64,000 nucleotides of DNA. Origin: Bagarius yarrelli (lineage: Eukaryota > Chordata > Actinopteri > Siluriformes > Sisoridae). Of the stretch, positions 22,512 through 33,595 are shown piece by piece (positions within the stretch are counted from its first letter, which is position 1; each line of letters begins with the position of its first letter). The stretch covers positions 1,678,001 to 1,742,000 of the forward strand of contig VCAZ01000046.1 in assembly GCA_005784505.1 (NCBI GenBank), read 5' to 3'. The notes under the pieces were generated by a model. It searched no databases. It was not told the DNA's origin and saw nothing but the letters and a program-made list of their open reading frames with translations. The position numbers and the translations under genes were made by a program.

Positions 22512-22850
22512 TGTTTTTTGGTTTTTTTTGTTTTTTTTTTATTTTGTTTTTTTTTATTTATTTATTTTTTTTTTTTCTCATGCGCTCAATGTGTTTTGAA
22601 TTACACTAAGTACTTAGTCTATTTTATTTTTTTATGTTTTATAATATTATATTTTACTTTATTCTATTTTTTTTCTATTAATATTCTATCTAGTCTATTT
22701 TTAATTATTTTCTATTCTAGTTCCATCTATTTCTATTCCATTTCAGTTAATATTTTTATTTATTTTATTTTATTTTATATATCTTCTCTTTTGTTCTGTT
22801 CTCTTCTCTTTTTTCTACTCTATTCTATTCACGTACAGTTTGATGTTGAT
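22320..22850. repeat. TA array, T-rich run and TTTTA/TTCTA array
   Basis: Three adjoining low-complexity zones: interrupted TA/TATC dinucleotides (about 22320-22490), a nearly pure T zone with G and A interruptions (about 22491-22577), and a degenerate pentanucleotide field of TTTTA, TTCTA and TTCCA units (about 22600-22850). The long frames across it (93 and 113 codons) are low-complexity translations. Confidence 0.9.
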
Positions 22851-23279
22851 AATATCTAGTTCAGGGTGGTTTTTTTAATTCTGTCATCCCATTGTTTCAA
22901 CATAAAGTTTTATGAGGAACTTTAAAAAGGTGGAAAATTCTTTTTTAGGACCATCATTGGATAATTTGTTAGGCTATGCATTACTCAGACATTCAGTTAT
23001 AAACTGAATCGCCACTATGATGTTGCGCGACGGAGCTACTTTTGTATAAACGTGTTAATAAAGTGCTCGAGTGTTGCTTGAGGAATGCTGGGATGGGGCA
23101 GGAACTGTCTTTTATTACACTGCCAAATTGTATGGCTAATTGCATGAAACATTCAATAGACTGTTGTGGATTGTGAAGTGTAAGTATAATGATATTATTA
23201 GGAAGCAACAGGGTATACAGACATTCCAACAGGATGCCAACTGAACCTAACTCAAATTAAGCACCCTTTACCCTTCACT
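22851..23279. other. Unannotated noncoding segment
   Basis: Unique AT-rich DNA; nothing recognised. Confidence 0.5.
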
Positions 23280-23640
23280 TAAATATTTGAACGTGTTAAT
23301 ATCAGTAGCAGGCAGGAAAATGGACAAGGTAAATCAGAACGATGAGAAAAACCTTCTGATTAATTGGGAGCCTGTTAACACCTGTTGTGTCCATCAGTGA
23401 GTTCACTTTGTCCCAGTTTGCAGTCTTTTCACACACACACACACACACACACAGCCTGTCCCCCAGAGGGAATTCATTGCAATGCAGTGTATTATTAACA
23501 CCCAGGTGATCTAGCGGAACTGCGGGGACTGTTTTTTATTCAGCCAATGTTGTATTTTTTGGTTTAACACAGCACCTGAGCGCACTCAGTGTGAATTTTC
23601 AAAAGGCTGCTGCACTGAGGGCCATATTTTAAAAGTGTTA
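23280..23640. other. Candidate enhancer-like block with CA microsatellite
   Basis: Motif-rich sequence (CTTCTGATTAATTGGGAGCC at about 23353; CATTGCAATGCAG at about 23475) split by a CA tract at 23430-23453. No dispersed repeat. Regulatory role inferred. Confidence 0.25.
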
Positions 23641-24054
23641 AGTATTGCTAATAGCAAAAAAAGTGCAAACACAAGCATTACATGATGAGTTTTTTATTTT
23701 CTAACATTCATTTTTTATCATTTCAGGTTTAAAGGTTACCTAGATATTTTTTAATATTGAAACCTTGACACGTGACATGTTTACATCTTTACAATTGATA
23801 TACAGGGGTAATATTATTTGGGTATCAATTCAGAATTAAAAGGATAAAGTTATTTGACATTTAAATGTAGTCCTTTTGAGCAAGCCAAGCAATTTAGGGC
23901 ACCTTTTAAGGAGACAGACCAAAGGGAAACTATAGGGGGACACCAGACTGAAAGAAGTTTTCCTTTTTTAAGGTGGTTGTTAAGCAGACTCTACCTTGTT
24001 TTTGGACAAATAAACTATAACCTTACAAAAAAAACAAAAAACATTTCTGTCAGA
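23641..24054. other. Unannotated noncoding segment
   Basis: AT-rich. The part 23860-24000 has repeat-like texture next to a degenerate SINE but was not assigned to a family. Confidence 0.4.
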
Positions 24055-24168
24055 AGCCTTCATCCAAAGGGTAAAGGGTCCTTTTCCTTAGGGCCTAGCG
24101 TGGCAGACTGGTGGTCTTGAGATAGATCCAAAGCAATCCAAATATCAGCAACTAAGATACCACTTCCT
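24055..24168 (-). mobile_element. Degenerate SINE-A fragment
   Basis: Order of words follows the family: TCATCCAAAGGGTAAAGGG, CTTAGGGCC, GGCAGACTGGTGGTC and terminal ACCACTTCC, matching the inverted body and head. Highly diverged; could be chance in part. Confidence 0.35.
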
Positions 24169-24184
24169 ATTAAAAAAGCTGTTT

Positions 24185-24361
24185 GCCACATACACATGCA
24201 TGCAGAAGGTTGGCGTCAGAGCACAGGGTCTATTTTAACTGCACCCCTTTGGAGCAGGGAGGTTTTAAGGATTTTCTCAAGGGTCAGAGGCACAGAAATG
24301 AGGTTTGAATCCCCATCCTCTGAGCAATTGACAGCACCTTAACCAGTTTGCACCACTGCCT
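24185..24361 (-). mobile_element. SINE-B copy
   Basis: Core GTTGGCGTCAGAGCACAGGG and a GCACCCCTTTGGAGCAGGGA segment, then inverted body and head (GGTTTGAATCCCC reversed B-box region, CACCTTAACCAGTTTGCACC). Compare 16894-17130. The distal tail is largely lost. Confidence 0.75.
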
Positions 24362-25589
24362 ACTTACTTTCTAGATAATTAATACTCAAGTTAATTGTAT
24401 ATAGTGTTATTGAATACATGTTATCTATCAAACACTCTATAGGCACGTCGGTACTGCTGAGCTCGAGAAACTGACGCCATCACAAAGCAAAAACGTTTTT
24501 TTTTCCTGCGTCTAATGTGAGTACTGAAAACTGTTACACAAACATTAGAACACCTTGACAATTCTGTACAAGCATGGTATACACTGCACCTGCTGGTAAG
24601 GCACAGATTTGAATAACGCTCTAAGGCTAAGCCAGTGTAGATTAAGTCCTCTCTCCTTGCATGAGACACGATAATTCTCTTCACAAGACAGCTCTTCTTC
24701 GTCTCTGTAGATTCCATTGTTTTATTCTGTACTAAATAATTAAGAGACTGAGAGTGCATATGGATGTCTGGTGTGGTGCCATGGGGGAAGCAGGCTAGGA
24801 GACTGCTATATAGCCGTCTCTGAGGAAGCCAAGATAAAGCTCCTGTATGTTAAGAGATGGCAAAATGGTTGATCGGGAATATTTTCAAGGAGGAATCATG
24901 AGGTATGAGCAAAATAAAGACTGCAATGTCACAAGCTTGGATAAAATATCTATAATAAATGGATATTGTCATAGATGTGTGTGTTGTGTGTGTATGTGTA
25001 CAGTCTGTAAGATTACAATATACACCCAAGTAAATAGACACATGTGGTATTTCCACCTAAATACTAAAAAAGGCAAACATATTGTACAAAAAAACCCCTA
25101 AACAAATACATTTGTTTTATCAGTTAGGTTACAAAGCTAAGGTAAGCTTAAGTTTAGGCATTACTTACTTTTTTTTGGTCTATGACAAATAGAACCAATG
25201 ATGTAATATATTACACACATATTGTGCTTTCTAAGCAAGCGGGGTTGTGTCTGGTCAGTTCCTTACATGCAATAGGTGATTAGTGATCAAATATATAAAA
25301 AAATATGTATTTATATATTCTGTGAAAGGCCTAGGACCAAGAAAAACTATCTGCCTCTTAACATATGTATGTATATACATCTGCGTACCCTGTTAGCGCA
25401 GACAGGATACGTCATCAGCGTGTTCAAATACTGCGTAAATCAGAATTTATATTGGTGTTGGGTTTCCACACTGGAACGACTACAGGGTCTGAAAGATGAT
25501 GTCATGGTACAGTATCTCTTCTGGCAGGTAGGATAGGTGTGATTTGATTTTGGTGTGGTTTGATAGTAGCGCATAGCTTATCTAGTTGT
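24362..25589. other. Unannotated noncoding segment
   Basis: Unique AT-rich DNA; a short GT stretch near 24979-24999 and a T-run near 25169. The 112-codon minus frame at 24421-24759 has no recognisable domain. Confidence 0.5.
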
Positions 25590-25772
25590 GAGGAGGTGAT
25601 AGTGCAGTGGCCAAGGCATTGAAATAATAACCGGAAGATTGTGAGTCTGACTTCTAGCATCACCAAGCTACCACCACTGGGCCCAAGAGCAAGGCCCTTC
25701 ACCCCTGCTCAGTTGTATAAATGAGAGAAAAAAAGTGAGTCGCTCTGGGTAAGGGTGTTACTAACTGTACTA
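25590..25772 (+). mobile_element. SINE-A copy, nearly full length
   Basis: Head AGGTGATAGTGCAGTGGCCA, then a decayed B-box region (GTGAGTCTGACTTCTAGC), body CACCAAGCTACCACCACTGG and GCAAGGCCCTTCACCCCTGC, TCAGTTGTATAAATGAGAG, then tail GAGTCGCTCTGGGTAAGGGT. The final CTGCCAAATGC part is altered. Confidence 0.8.
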
Positions 25773-26497
25773 TAAAGTTTTCTCATCGGTTAATGACACA
25801 TGATGTAGTAACGTTGTCTCTGGTCGTCTAGTCTGTAAGACTATTCACCCATTCAGAAGGAGTGGCTTTGGACAGAGTGGGATGGACACTTTCATTGCTA
25901 TCAGGCTACATTAGATATTCCATCTTAACTAATAATTCTTTTTTTTTTTTTGGTTATGGGGGTTTTAAAATATATGTAAATGTGAAAAAGTATAAGTGAT
26001 TATAAGTCTAAGCTAATGCACTACATGGAGTATGCGCGTCTAGTTGTGTTGAAACTATGTCCACAAACCGTCTACACACAGATGCATAAACTGGACCTGA
26101 GTCTACAAACAAGACCATGCATTTATTCTAGAAATTCCAAGACTGACTGATGAATGAATTACAAACATGTTTGGAATTTGTTTCTTAGTAAATTTGCCCT
26201 ACGGCGGGGGTCTTTGCTATCAGTCAGCATCTGGATCGAATCAATTATCTGCATATTCCTAGGATTCAACGTATAAAATTTTGGACAAACTGCTTACATG
26301 AAATAGGTTTCTTCTACCGGCTGTACAGACCTAAAGTCACAAATGATATATATATATATATATATATTTATATTTCTGTCACCATCCAACAAAATGTGTA
26401 CTGTAGAAGAGACCCTCAAAGTTGGGAAAAAATTATTTAAAAAAATCTAATTTAACTTTAATTTAAGTCAAAAAAAAAAATGTTTACATCACCCCAA
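25773..26497. other. Unannotated noncoding segment
   Basis: AT-rich unique DNA with a T-run at 25940-25951, a TA tract at 26345-26368 and an A-run near 26471. No gene recognised. Confidence 0.5.
26345..26368. repeat. (TA)n microsatellite
   Basis: Short TA tract. Confidence 0.9.
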
Positions 26498-26673
26498 ATT
26501 TACATTTCTAACATTTGGCAGATGCCCTCATCCAGAGCGACTTACATTTACCTCTTTTATACAACTGAGCAATCAGGGTTAAGGGCCTTGTTCAGGGGCC
26601 CCTCAGTGGCAGTTTAGGGAATCAAACACCGATCTTCCAGTTAGCAGTGCAACAATTGCATTGCTGCTACTCC
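26498..26673 (-). mobile_element. SINE-A copy
   Basis: Inverted tail AACATTTGGCAGATGCCCTC and CATCCAGAGCGACTTACAT, then ACAACTGAGCAA, GGTTAAGGGCCTTG, GGGGCCCCTCAGTGGCAG and the inverted B-box region (AATCAAACACCGATCTTCC). The head edge is eroded near 26673. Confidence 0.85.
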
Positions 26674-26689
26674 ATTTGGACAATTTTCA

Positions 26690-26903
26690 ATATATTTCCA
26701 CAACACAGTCTGGACTATTTTCTGTGTCTGTATCGAGTGTTTTTGTATTGTCTATTTGCACTATTTGCCCCATTCTCTAGTGTTGTTTTTTGTTTCATGT
26801 AGCTCTGTGTTGTTTTGTGTAGCTTTCTGTTGATTGATGATGTTAGCATTATGTTATACATGTTTAAAATGACAATAAAAGCCTCTTGACCTGACTTGAA
26901 AAT
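26690..26903 (+). mobile_element. LINE-like 3' terminus
   Basis: The segment ends in AAAATGACAATAAAAGCCTC followed by TTGACCTGACTTGA, the terminal signature of a dispersed teleost non-LTR element, preceded by its characteristic TTGCACTATTTGC and TGTTTTGTGTAGC words. Only the untranslated end is present. The AATGACAATAAA stretch is mirrored in the tail of SINE-B. Confidence 0.55.
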
Positions 26904-27073
26904 ACAAAATACAAACAGATATAAAAAAGAAACTAACGAAATGTGGTCTTAATTCAATAAACCCACTCGTTTATCCAGCACTGGTCAAGCAATGGTTGGA
27001 ATTTGTTATAGAGGTAAAAGGAAATAGCCTGGCTAGAGGCAGTGAACCACAGTGGGGTTTCTTACTCAGGCTA

Positions 27074-27081
27074 GCTCTCTC

Positions 27082-27116
<35 letters not shown>

Positions 27117-27120
27117 TTCT
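27074..27120. repeat. (CT)n microsatellite
   Basis: CT tract of about 45 bases with one CC interruption. Confidence 0.95.
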
Positions 27121-27471
27121 CTGTAAATATCTCTCAGACTACACCTCTCCCTCTCAGGGTGAGTCAGTTTAGCAGTTCAGTTCATGTCAGGACATGCTCC
27201 CCAGCAGCTGGCTCAACAGTCATCAGAACCTATTACGCAATGTGACTGGAGAGACAGACAAAGAGGAATAAAGTTAAAAAGCCAAAAAAAAAGGAATGTA
27301 AAGAAACAAATCAGACACAAACACTGTTTTAGGTCTGTCTTCTGTCTGATTTTGTCTCACTTTTAGTTCTATAATAACCTTCACCCTTTTTGGAAGGTTT
27401 TTCACTCGATTCTTAAGCGTAGCTTTGGAAATGTTCCAATTCAGCTACATTATTGTTAATAAGGCAGACAG
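27121..27471. other. Unannotated noncoding segment
   Basis: Unique DNA; the 60-codon frame at 27184-27366 has no recognisable feature. Confidence 0.5.
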
Positions 27472-27560
27472 AGGTGGCAGCTTGTTGGAGCTGGGAATCA
27501 AACCTACAATCTTCAGGTTGACAGTTCAACACCTTAACTATGAGCCACCACTTCCCCCTC
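27472..27560 (-). mobile_element. SINE-A fragment, head half
   Basis: GAGGTGGCAGCTTGTTGGAG, GAATCAAACCTACAATCTTC, CAGTTCAACACCTTAACTAT and GAGCCACCACTTCCCCC are the inverted body, B-box region, A-box region and 5' end of SINE-A. The tail half is absent on the left, so the copy is truncated. Confidence 0.75.
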
Positions 27561-28859
27561 ATAATTGTTTTAATGCCCACAAAATTGCCTATGATTAGCT
27601 TTGTTCAGGTGGAACTGGAATAAGGTCAGGGCCAGCACTGCTAGCATTTAGTTGAAAGACACAGATGTGTGTTTTTAACAAGTATTAACGACAGAATGAT
27701 CAGCCAATCAAATTTGGACGTTCTGTGACAGCCCGCCCTCTGGGTCCAGCAGCATGTCCAGTGAACAACATCAGACCTTGTTGCCGATCTACTAAAAACA
27801 CTTTTTCAATGTGCACTACTTCTGAAGACCAGTAAAAATAATCAAGAAAGGAAAACCTAAAACCGAAACCGGATTCCGCACTATTTCACTAAAAGTACTA
27901 TAAGTGGCTAAGCACCAAGCTATTTTATTGTTTGTTTATTTTTTTATATGGGTAAAGGGACCTTGAATGATTCTGGCTTTAACAGTCTGAAGACTTTCAC
28001 CAAGTCAGCTCTTAATTATCAACGCTCTGAGAGGCTTATAAAGTCAGTCACGAATAATAATATTAATGGCTGTATTAGCTGTAACAGGGATGTGTAAGAT
28101 GTGTGTATATAGTTTGAAGGCCCTGACCCCACAGTACTCTACTTGTTGTTCGGTGTTCACTGGGGTTGTGTTCAGCGCTCTGTGCAGGACACCTGAGTGT
28201 TTCCACATAACCATAACACAGCATGTCCCCATGGAGCTCCGGGGTTTTGTGCACAGGGGCTTTGTCATGCTGTATGAGTGTTTTAGCTTTGTGAGCCCAG
28301 TTTAGAGAAGACTAGCCAGTTATAATGTATCTCTTTTTGAGTTTGTTGTAGTACATGTTATCAATGATTTGTTTTTTCCCTACATTTCATTCTCTTTTGC
28401 TTAAATCTGCATGCTTTTATTGCTCTCCTGAAATATATTTCTGACATAACAGTCTATGACATACTATCATTCTGCTTGTGCGCTGATGTGTATTGATAAA
28501 GAAACTGTATTTTTTTTTTTGCGGATGGTATAAAACCACGAAAACATGCATGAAACATGCAGAGTGAAGCAGAAGCAAGAAACAAAGCAGAGAAGTTATA
28601 CGCCAAAACCAAGTGAGCTGAGAAGGGGAATGATGGAAAGCTGTAAGCAGCAGGGTCAAGCTGCACAAACATGGATGCATCTGAGCAGTCTATGGTTTGC
28701 CTGGAGCGGAGCACTAAAGGGCCACAGCAGGCCATGCGGAGAGCAGGTGCAGCAGCCCCGTATGGAGACTCCAGAGCACAGCACATTCCTCAAACCCGTC
28801 ATGAATCCCTTCCTTTCGTCTAGGTCTCAGCACCTTTTGCTTTGAAGGGCCTCCAGAAA
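27561..28859. other. Unannotated noncoding segment
   Basis: Unique-looking DNA. Frames at 28044-28305 and 28417-28845 overlap on both strands and carry no recognisable motifs. The part at 27690-27870 might be an unidentified old repeat. Confidence 0.45.
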
Positions 28860-29260
28860 TAAGACACGTTCACATCTCGGTAGAGCACTTATTCAGCTGA
28901 TACAGCCTCTTCTATCCAGTGGGACCGGCAGAAACGAGACTCATTTAAAGTGGCGGAATTGAAAAAAAAAAGTCATGTCAATCAAACAGTAAATCCAACT
29001 CAACGACTCGGTACCAAGGTGTTTGCTAGCACAGGTTTAAACCTGTAGTTGTAGCGCTGCAAGAGCCACAGCTGAAAGCCATCTGCTGTGGTTGGAGAGC
29101 TGGGCTGCTTTAACAAGTAGGCTCACTGTCAGCAGGATTAATGCTCTACCTTAATCCTGAGTTAATAATGAATGGGCTGTTTGCTTGTTCAGGGGGGAGC
29201 CCATAGATAATGCTGTTCCACACCCCTTCTTTAAGTGCCAAAAAGATAAATTCTGGTTAA
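28860..29260. other. Candidate enhancer-like block with paired bicoid-class sites
   Basis: Repeat-free. Two inverted homeodomain half-sites, GGATTAA (29135-29141) and TTAATCC (29151-29157), sit 9 bases apart, followed by GAGTTAATAATGAATGGGC. A perfect 16-base palindrome ACAGGTTTAAACCTGT lies at 29031-29046. Known biology: GGATTA is the preferred core of Otx, Pitx and Goosecoid factors. Function here is inference. Confidence 0.4.
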
Positions 29261-29564
29261 GTGGGGACCTGCTTGCCTCCGTTACTGTCCCTTTTCCCAC
29301 TTTGTCATTACCAACAAAACAAGAGCTTTAGCCCACTTACGAAAGGGAAAGGTCAAATGGCGTGCTCTTTTTTTGGTTGGTATAATGGATATGCAGCTAT
29401 GTACAGCCTCTCCCCCAAACCACTCCCTCTTCCCTTAAGCCTCTGTTAAAGGTGGGGTCAAAGCTGCTAACAAAAAAAAAGCAGATATCAGCTTTTTCGA
29501 TAGGACGACATTGGGCGTTCCTTTCCACCATTGATTATTGGGGTTAAATATGAACTTTATTTTT
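29261..29564. other. Unannotated noncoding segment
   Basis: Unique DNA between the enhancer-like block and a LINE tail; nothing recognised. Confidence 0.5.
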
Positions 29565-29650
29565 ATATTTGTAAATTTTTTTTTTCTGTAAATTTGCTAA
29601 GAGACGATGGCTGTTGTTGAAAGCGCTATACAACATTGAATTAAATAGAT
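29565..29650 (+). mobile_element. LINE 3' tail fragment
   Basis: GCTAAGAGACGATGGCTGTT, then GTTGAAAGCGCTATACAACA and TTGAATTAAATAG is the terminal part of the GCGCTATA-AAATAAA LINE-like family. The body upstream is missing. Confidence 0.5.
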
Positions 29651-29739
29651 ATAAGCACACCTAATGATCCTTCATTAAACAGATTTTTTAACACCAAGCT
29701 TTGATTTCCATTTACAGGAAACCCAAAAGAGAAGAAGCT

Positions 29740-30150
29740 GCTGTTTTGGAGTTGATCACTCAGAGTTCACCTTATAATACTCCCACAGTGCTTTGCTCTC
29801 AGGGCGGAGGGGCGGCTTCAGAACAGCACTGCGGCTGCGGCTTGGCCTCTCCTGACTATTGCTGATGCATGCAAAAATGTTGCGAAAAAGAGTAGAGAAA
29901 GTGGAGAGATCCCTTAATAAAGACAGAGAGAAAGCAGAAATGTCTTACTCTCCCTCCCACTTTACATTTTCACCCTCAGTGGGGATTTAACTAATGAGGC
30001 CCACCATGCTCCACCAGGGCCTTCCAAGACAGCCCTTCTCCAACAATTGGTTCCAATGGGTGTAAAGGAGCCAGTTGTGGCAAAGCTCCTACTCTATCTG
30101 TCCAAGAGATTCGAAACTAAGAAAATAGATGGAGGAGATGAGAGGGTGGA
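29740..30150. other. Candidate conserved noncoding block
   Basis: Repeat-free, GC-balanced; includes GGGGCGGCTTCAGAACAGCA, a TGATGCATGCA motif and CAACAATTGGTTCC. No coding signal. Regulatory role inferred from texture only. Confidence 0.3.
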
Positions 30151-30480
30151 ATAATGCAGTGCGTTACTTGCTGTAGCAGAACAGCAAGTGGAAGACATAA
30201 GAACATATTCATTAAAATAGCACAACAACAATATTTATACTACTACTACTAATAATTCATTAAAGGGTGCTACATGTTCAGTCTAAACCAATGGATCTAA
30301 AAAAAAGTGAGCATTCCGGGAAAGAGTGAGGGCTCAACAATTTCTAATTTTGTTACTGGTGGAAATCATAACCCAGATTTATTAAATAAAATAAAATTTC
30401 AACGGGAGTCGAAGGAAAAGTTTAATAAAAACCGTAGCATAAAAATGATAAAAAGCTGAACAATGTGCCTATACATACGG
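30151..30480. other. Unannotated noncoding segment
   Basis: AT-rich, with a short ACT/AAT trinucleotide patch near 30238. Nothing else recognised. Confidence 0.5.
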
Positions 30481-30612
30481 AGAAAGCGGTAGCGCAGTGG
30501 TTAAGATGCTGTAATTGGAAGATCGGGGTTTGATTCCCAGCGCCACCAAGCTGCCACCATTGGGCCCCTAAGCAAGGCCCTAATTGCTTAGTTGTATAAA
30601 AGAGATAAATGT
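30481..30612 (+). mobile_element. SINE-A copy, tail truncated
   Basis: Head AAGCGGTAGCGCAGTGGTTA (A-box region), B-box GGTTTGATTCC, body GCCACCAAGCTGCCACCATT, GGGCCCCTAAGCAAGGCCC, then TTAGTTGTATAAAAGAGAT. The GCTCTGGATAAGGG tail is missing after GATAAATGTA. Confidence 0.85.
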
Positions 30613-31506
30613 ACATATTCTTCTCTAATTTATCCAAAATGTTAATCAATTCAGTGTATTTATATACTTTATATATTTTATTTATTTACTTATAGTTTTG
30701 TCAATCTCTTGATTGTATTTTATTTTATTAATTCCTATTTCTCTTCATCTTCAACCTGCTCGACGCTCCATAATAATAAATCCCGTCCACATCTCCGTTT
30801 AATTTCATTTGCACCGTTATTTCACCTTTTTTTTGTTTCTTTTCTTCTTTCTTTCTTTTTTTTTTTTTTGCTCAAACTTACTTATTGAATTCACATAACA
30901 CAAAGACAACTTAAGGCGCTGTGATGTAGAGCGGAGTGACAAAGCACATTTTAATTCCACTGCATTAGTCATTTATAAGCAATTTTAACACAGTGGAGGT
31001 CTGAGAGCTGCGAGTGTGTTCTCTTACAAAAATACACTCATTCAGTAGTGACAGATTGTTGTCCTGGCAACAATCCAACTGAAATAGGCTTGACAAAAGA
31101 AAAGTGACCGTAGGGCCCATTCTGTGTGTGTGTGGTTTTTTTTTTTTAGTTTTTTTGTGGTTTCACACCCTCTTTATCAATTACATGCACAGAGCTGCAC
31201 TTTAGCAACAGTAAGCTTTTATGTGCATGGACAAATAAAGGTAACTTTTTTTTTTCCTGTCACTGCTGTGGTCCCACATCAAAGCTCTTATAATGGGTTT
31301 GCACCTTGTTTGTGTTACCGGTAAACATGTACATACTGAACTGTTTTAGCGTATGGTTTAGTTAAAAGGTGAGAGACGCACCACTGATACAATTTCAGCA
31401 AAAGTACCATTAGGTCTCTTTACTTTTAAAAGTACTGATACATTTCCATCAAAAACAAATATAAAATCTTCTACTGTTATTGTACTATGACAAGAAATCT
31501 TCAGAT
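30613..31506. other. Unannotated AT-rich segment
   Basis: Low-complexity TTTA-rich stretch near 30655-30735, T-runs near 30826-30869, 31136-31149 and 31244-31255. No gene recognised. Confidence 0.5.
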
Positions 31507-32610
31507 TAGGGGTGTGTTTATATGTGGTTTATTTGGTCTGGACCTAAAAAAAAGGAAAATAAGACGTTTGGTCCTGGTCTGCTTAGCATTCATACTTACT
31601 TATTTTTACCAGCGCACCTAAAGATGCCGAACCTAAAAGCATAGAAATACATTCGCAATCTGATTGGCCGGCTTTTGTGACGTATATTTGACAACGGAAC
31701 TTACTGACCGAAACGATGCTGTGTACCAAATTAAGCGCGATCATAGTGTGCATATATGCTTTAACTGAGAACAACAGAAGAGCTGCTGAAATGCGTCAAC
31801 AAAGATTTGCTGCAAAAAGTCACGATTATTAAATTTGGGTAATGATTAATTGTGATTATAATTATAATTGAGCTGATGTGGCTCAGTGATGCAAAATCCA
31901 GCTGCACAGTGCAATTTGAACGTAACATGCGTATCTGTTTAGCGATGTTGGAAGCAGAGTATGTGAGCGGAGAGGAGCGGTAAGTAAATTCTGCTCAGTG
32001 CTCAAAGCATTTTATAATCAGCATTTTCATTTCCTGCTCCTTGCTCACTCTATGAAAAATGTTCACTCTATGAAAAGGTGTGGCTTATTAACGCTCTACT
32101 GTAAATGTGGAGAGATAGACGGTGTTTAAGAAAATCCATATTTCGTTGCGTTCTGTTAGTGGTGTTTAACTGTTTAACAACGTGTCAATTCATTGATTAT
32201 GGGTGTGTTAACACGAGTTGACTTTTAAATAACCTGCTCCATACTTCACTAAATCACATCATACCACTCCTCACTCCGCTCCCACTCCACTCACATACTC
32301 TGGTTGGAAGCAGGGTGCTGCAGATACTACAGCCCCCCCTTGTGGCTAACAAAAGTGTGCAATAATTGCGGTTGGATACAACCACCACAGTTATGTTAAA
32401 TAATTGCAATCATATGGTTATTTAATAATTGTGGAAAAGTTGGTTTGGACAGTGATGCACAGTTGCACACCAAGCAAATCTGGTGAAAAGATGGGTCTCG
32501 GTCCACTTGTTTGGTAGGAACTTTGGCAGCTACATTGAGGCACCTACTTAAATGAACTGACCAATCGCAACAGAGTTTGCTTTAATCAAACCAAACATGT
32601 CACACCCTTA
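31507..32610. mobile_element. Candidate hAT-like element hosting a second hAT
   Basis: Edges are inverted and similar: left TAGGGGTGTGTTTATATGTG, right on the minus strand TAAGGGTGTGACATGTTTGG. Subterminal sequences GATTAATTGTGATTATAA (about 31842) and AATAATTGCAATC/TTTAATAATTGTGG (about 32400-32435) also echo each other. No clear 8-bp flanking duplication was found and no transposase remains. The 348-bp element 31955-32302 is inserted inside it. Confidence 0.4.
31955..32302. mobile_element. Non-autonomous hAT element with perfect TSD
   Basis: Terminal inverted repeats CAGAGTATGTGAGCGGAG and, from the right end on the minus strand, CAGAGTATGTGAGTGGAG; the first 13 bases are identical. The element is flanked by an exact 8-bp target duplication GTTGGAAG (31947-31954 and 32303-32310), the hallmark of hAT transposition. 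At 348 bp it has no transposase. A near-tandem TCACTCTATGAAAA duplication lies inside at about 32045-32077. Confidence 0.9.
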
Positions 32611-32695
32611 AACGGTACCACAAAAAGCTTTGTCATATGACACTATTAAACGATCCAGTCTGTGACATCCACTGACTCTGACTGTATTTCATGTT

Positions 32696-32800
32696 TAAAG
32701 CTTTAACCCTAGCACCACTAAGCTGTCACCGCTGGGCCCTTGAGCAAAGTCCTTAGCTCTCTCTGCTCCAGAGGCCATGACCAAATCTGCACACTACCCC
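32696..32800 (+). mobile_element. SINE-B fragment
   Basis: CTTTAACCCTAGCACCACTA, AGCTGTCACCGCTGGGCCCT, TGAGCAAAGTCCTTAGCTCT and CTCTGCTCCAGAGGCCATGA follow the body order of SINE-B in plus orientation. The head and distal tail are missing. Confidence 0.55.
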
Positions 32801-33595
32801 TTACAGGAGAGAAATTTTACTGTTATTCATGACATTTATTTAATTATTTATTAGTAGAGGGAGGAGTCACTGTTTAAACGAGATTTGTGGTAAAATGGCA
32901 CATGCTAGCGTTTAGAGAACAACAGTTTCTGTGTATAGAATCTGATGAGACAGAAAAAAATCCAACCATCAGCTAAAGATTTCTGCTATTTCTGTTTTCT
33001 CTATTCCTCTATTTGGCAAAAGTTAACAAATAAGCTTATATCCCAAAAGAGCCAATACTCCAAGGCCTACCTGCTGGTATAAATCATTAAAAACACATTC
33101 TCCTCAGAGATAACATGCCGCCTCACATCATCCATACAGCACAAACCACTGGGAGTTTCTATTCTAGATTTTTGCTTTGTAAAGTAAAGATTTCAAATGC
33201 TCAAATGTTCACAATTTACTGTCGTAGATGTACAAAACTTAACCTTATACACCAGCTGTATTATTTCCAATATTTAGATATATTAAAAAATATCTATAGA
33301 TCACCATTTCCACCCATAGCTTTTATGTTCTTTACAGTATTTCTCTGTTACACAGCATTCTCTGTGAAGAATAATAGATAATATAGTATAGTATAGTAAT
33401 TTAATATAGTAATAGAATAATATACAATACAGATCATCACAATCATCTTTATGTATGTTATGTTTTACAGCTTCCTACAAATCATCCTAAGCAACTTAAT
33501 AACATAATACTAACTTTATATTTTATTTTTAAACCAGTGACACATTTTAAAACTGTCTCTATAGAGGGTATTAAAATATATAAAGAGGGCATGCA
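32801..33595. other. Unannotated AT-rich segment
   Basis: Unique DNA with a TATAG pentanucleotide patch at about 33379-33400. The 88-codon frame at 33115-33381 shows nothing recognisable. Confidence 0.5.

Noticed and set aside
22318..22859. Hydrophobic 93- and 113-codon frames
   Set aside because: Tyrosine, isoleucine and phenylalanine runs are translations of TA and T-rich simple repeats.
27288..27310. GGAATGTAAAGAAACAA, similar to the miR-1/206 family
   Set aside because: Several mismatches and no complementary arm nearby to form a precursor hairpin.
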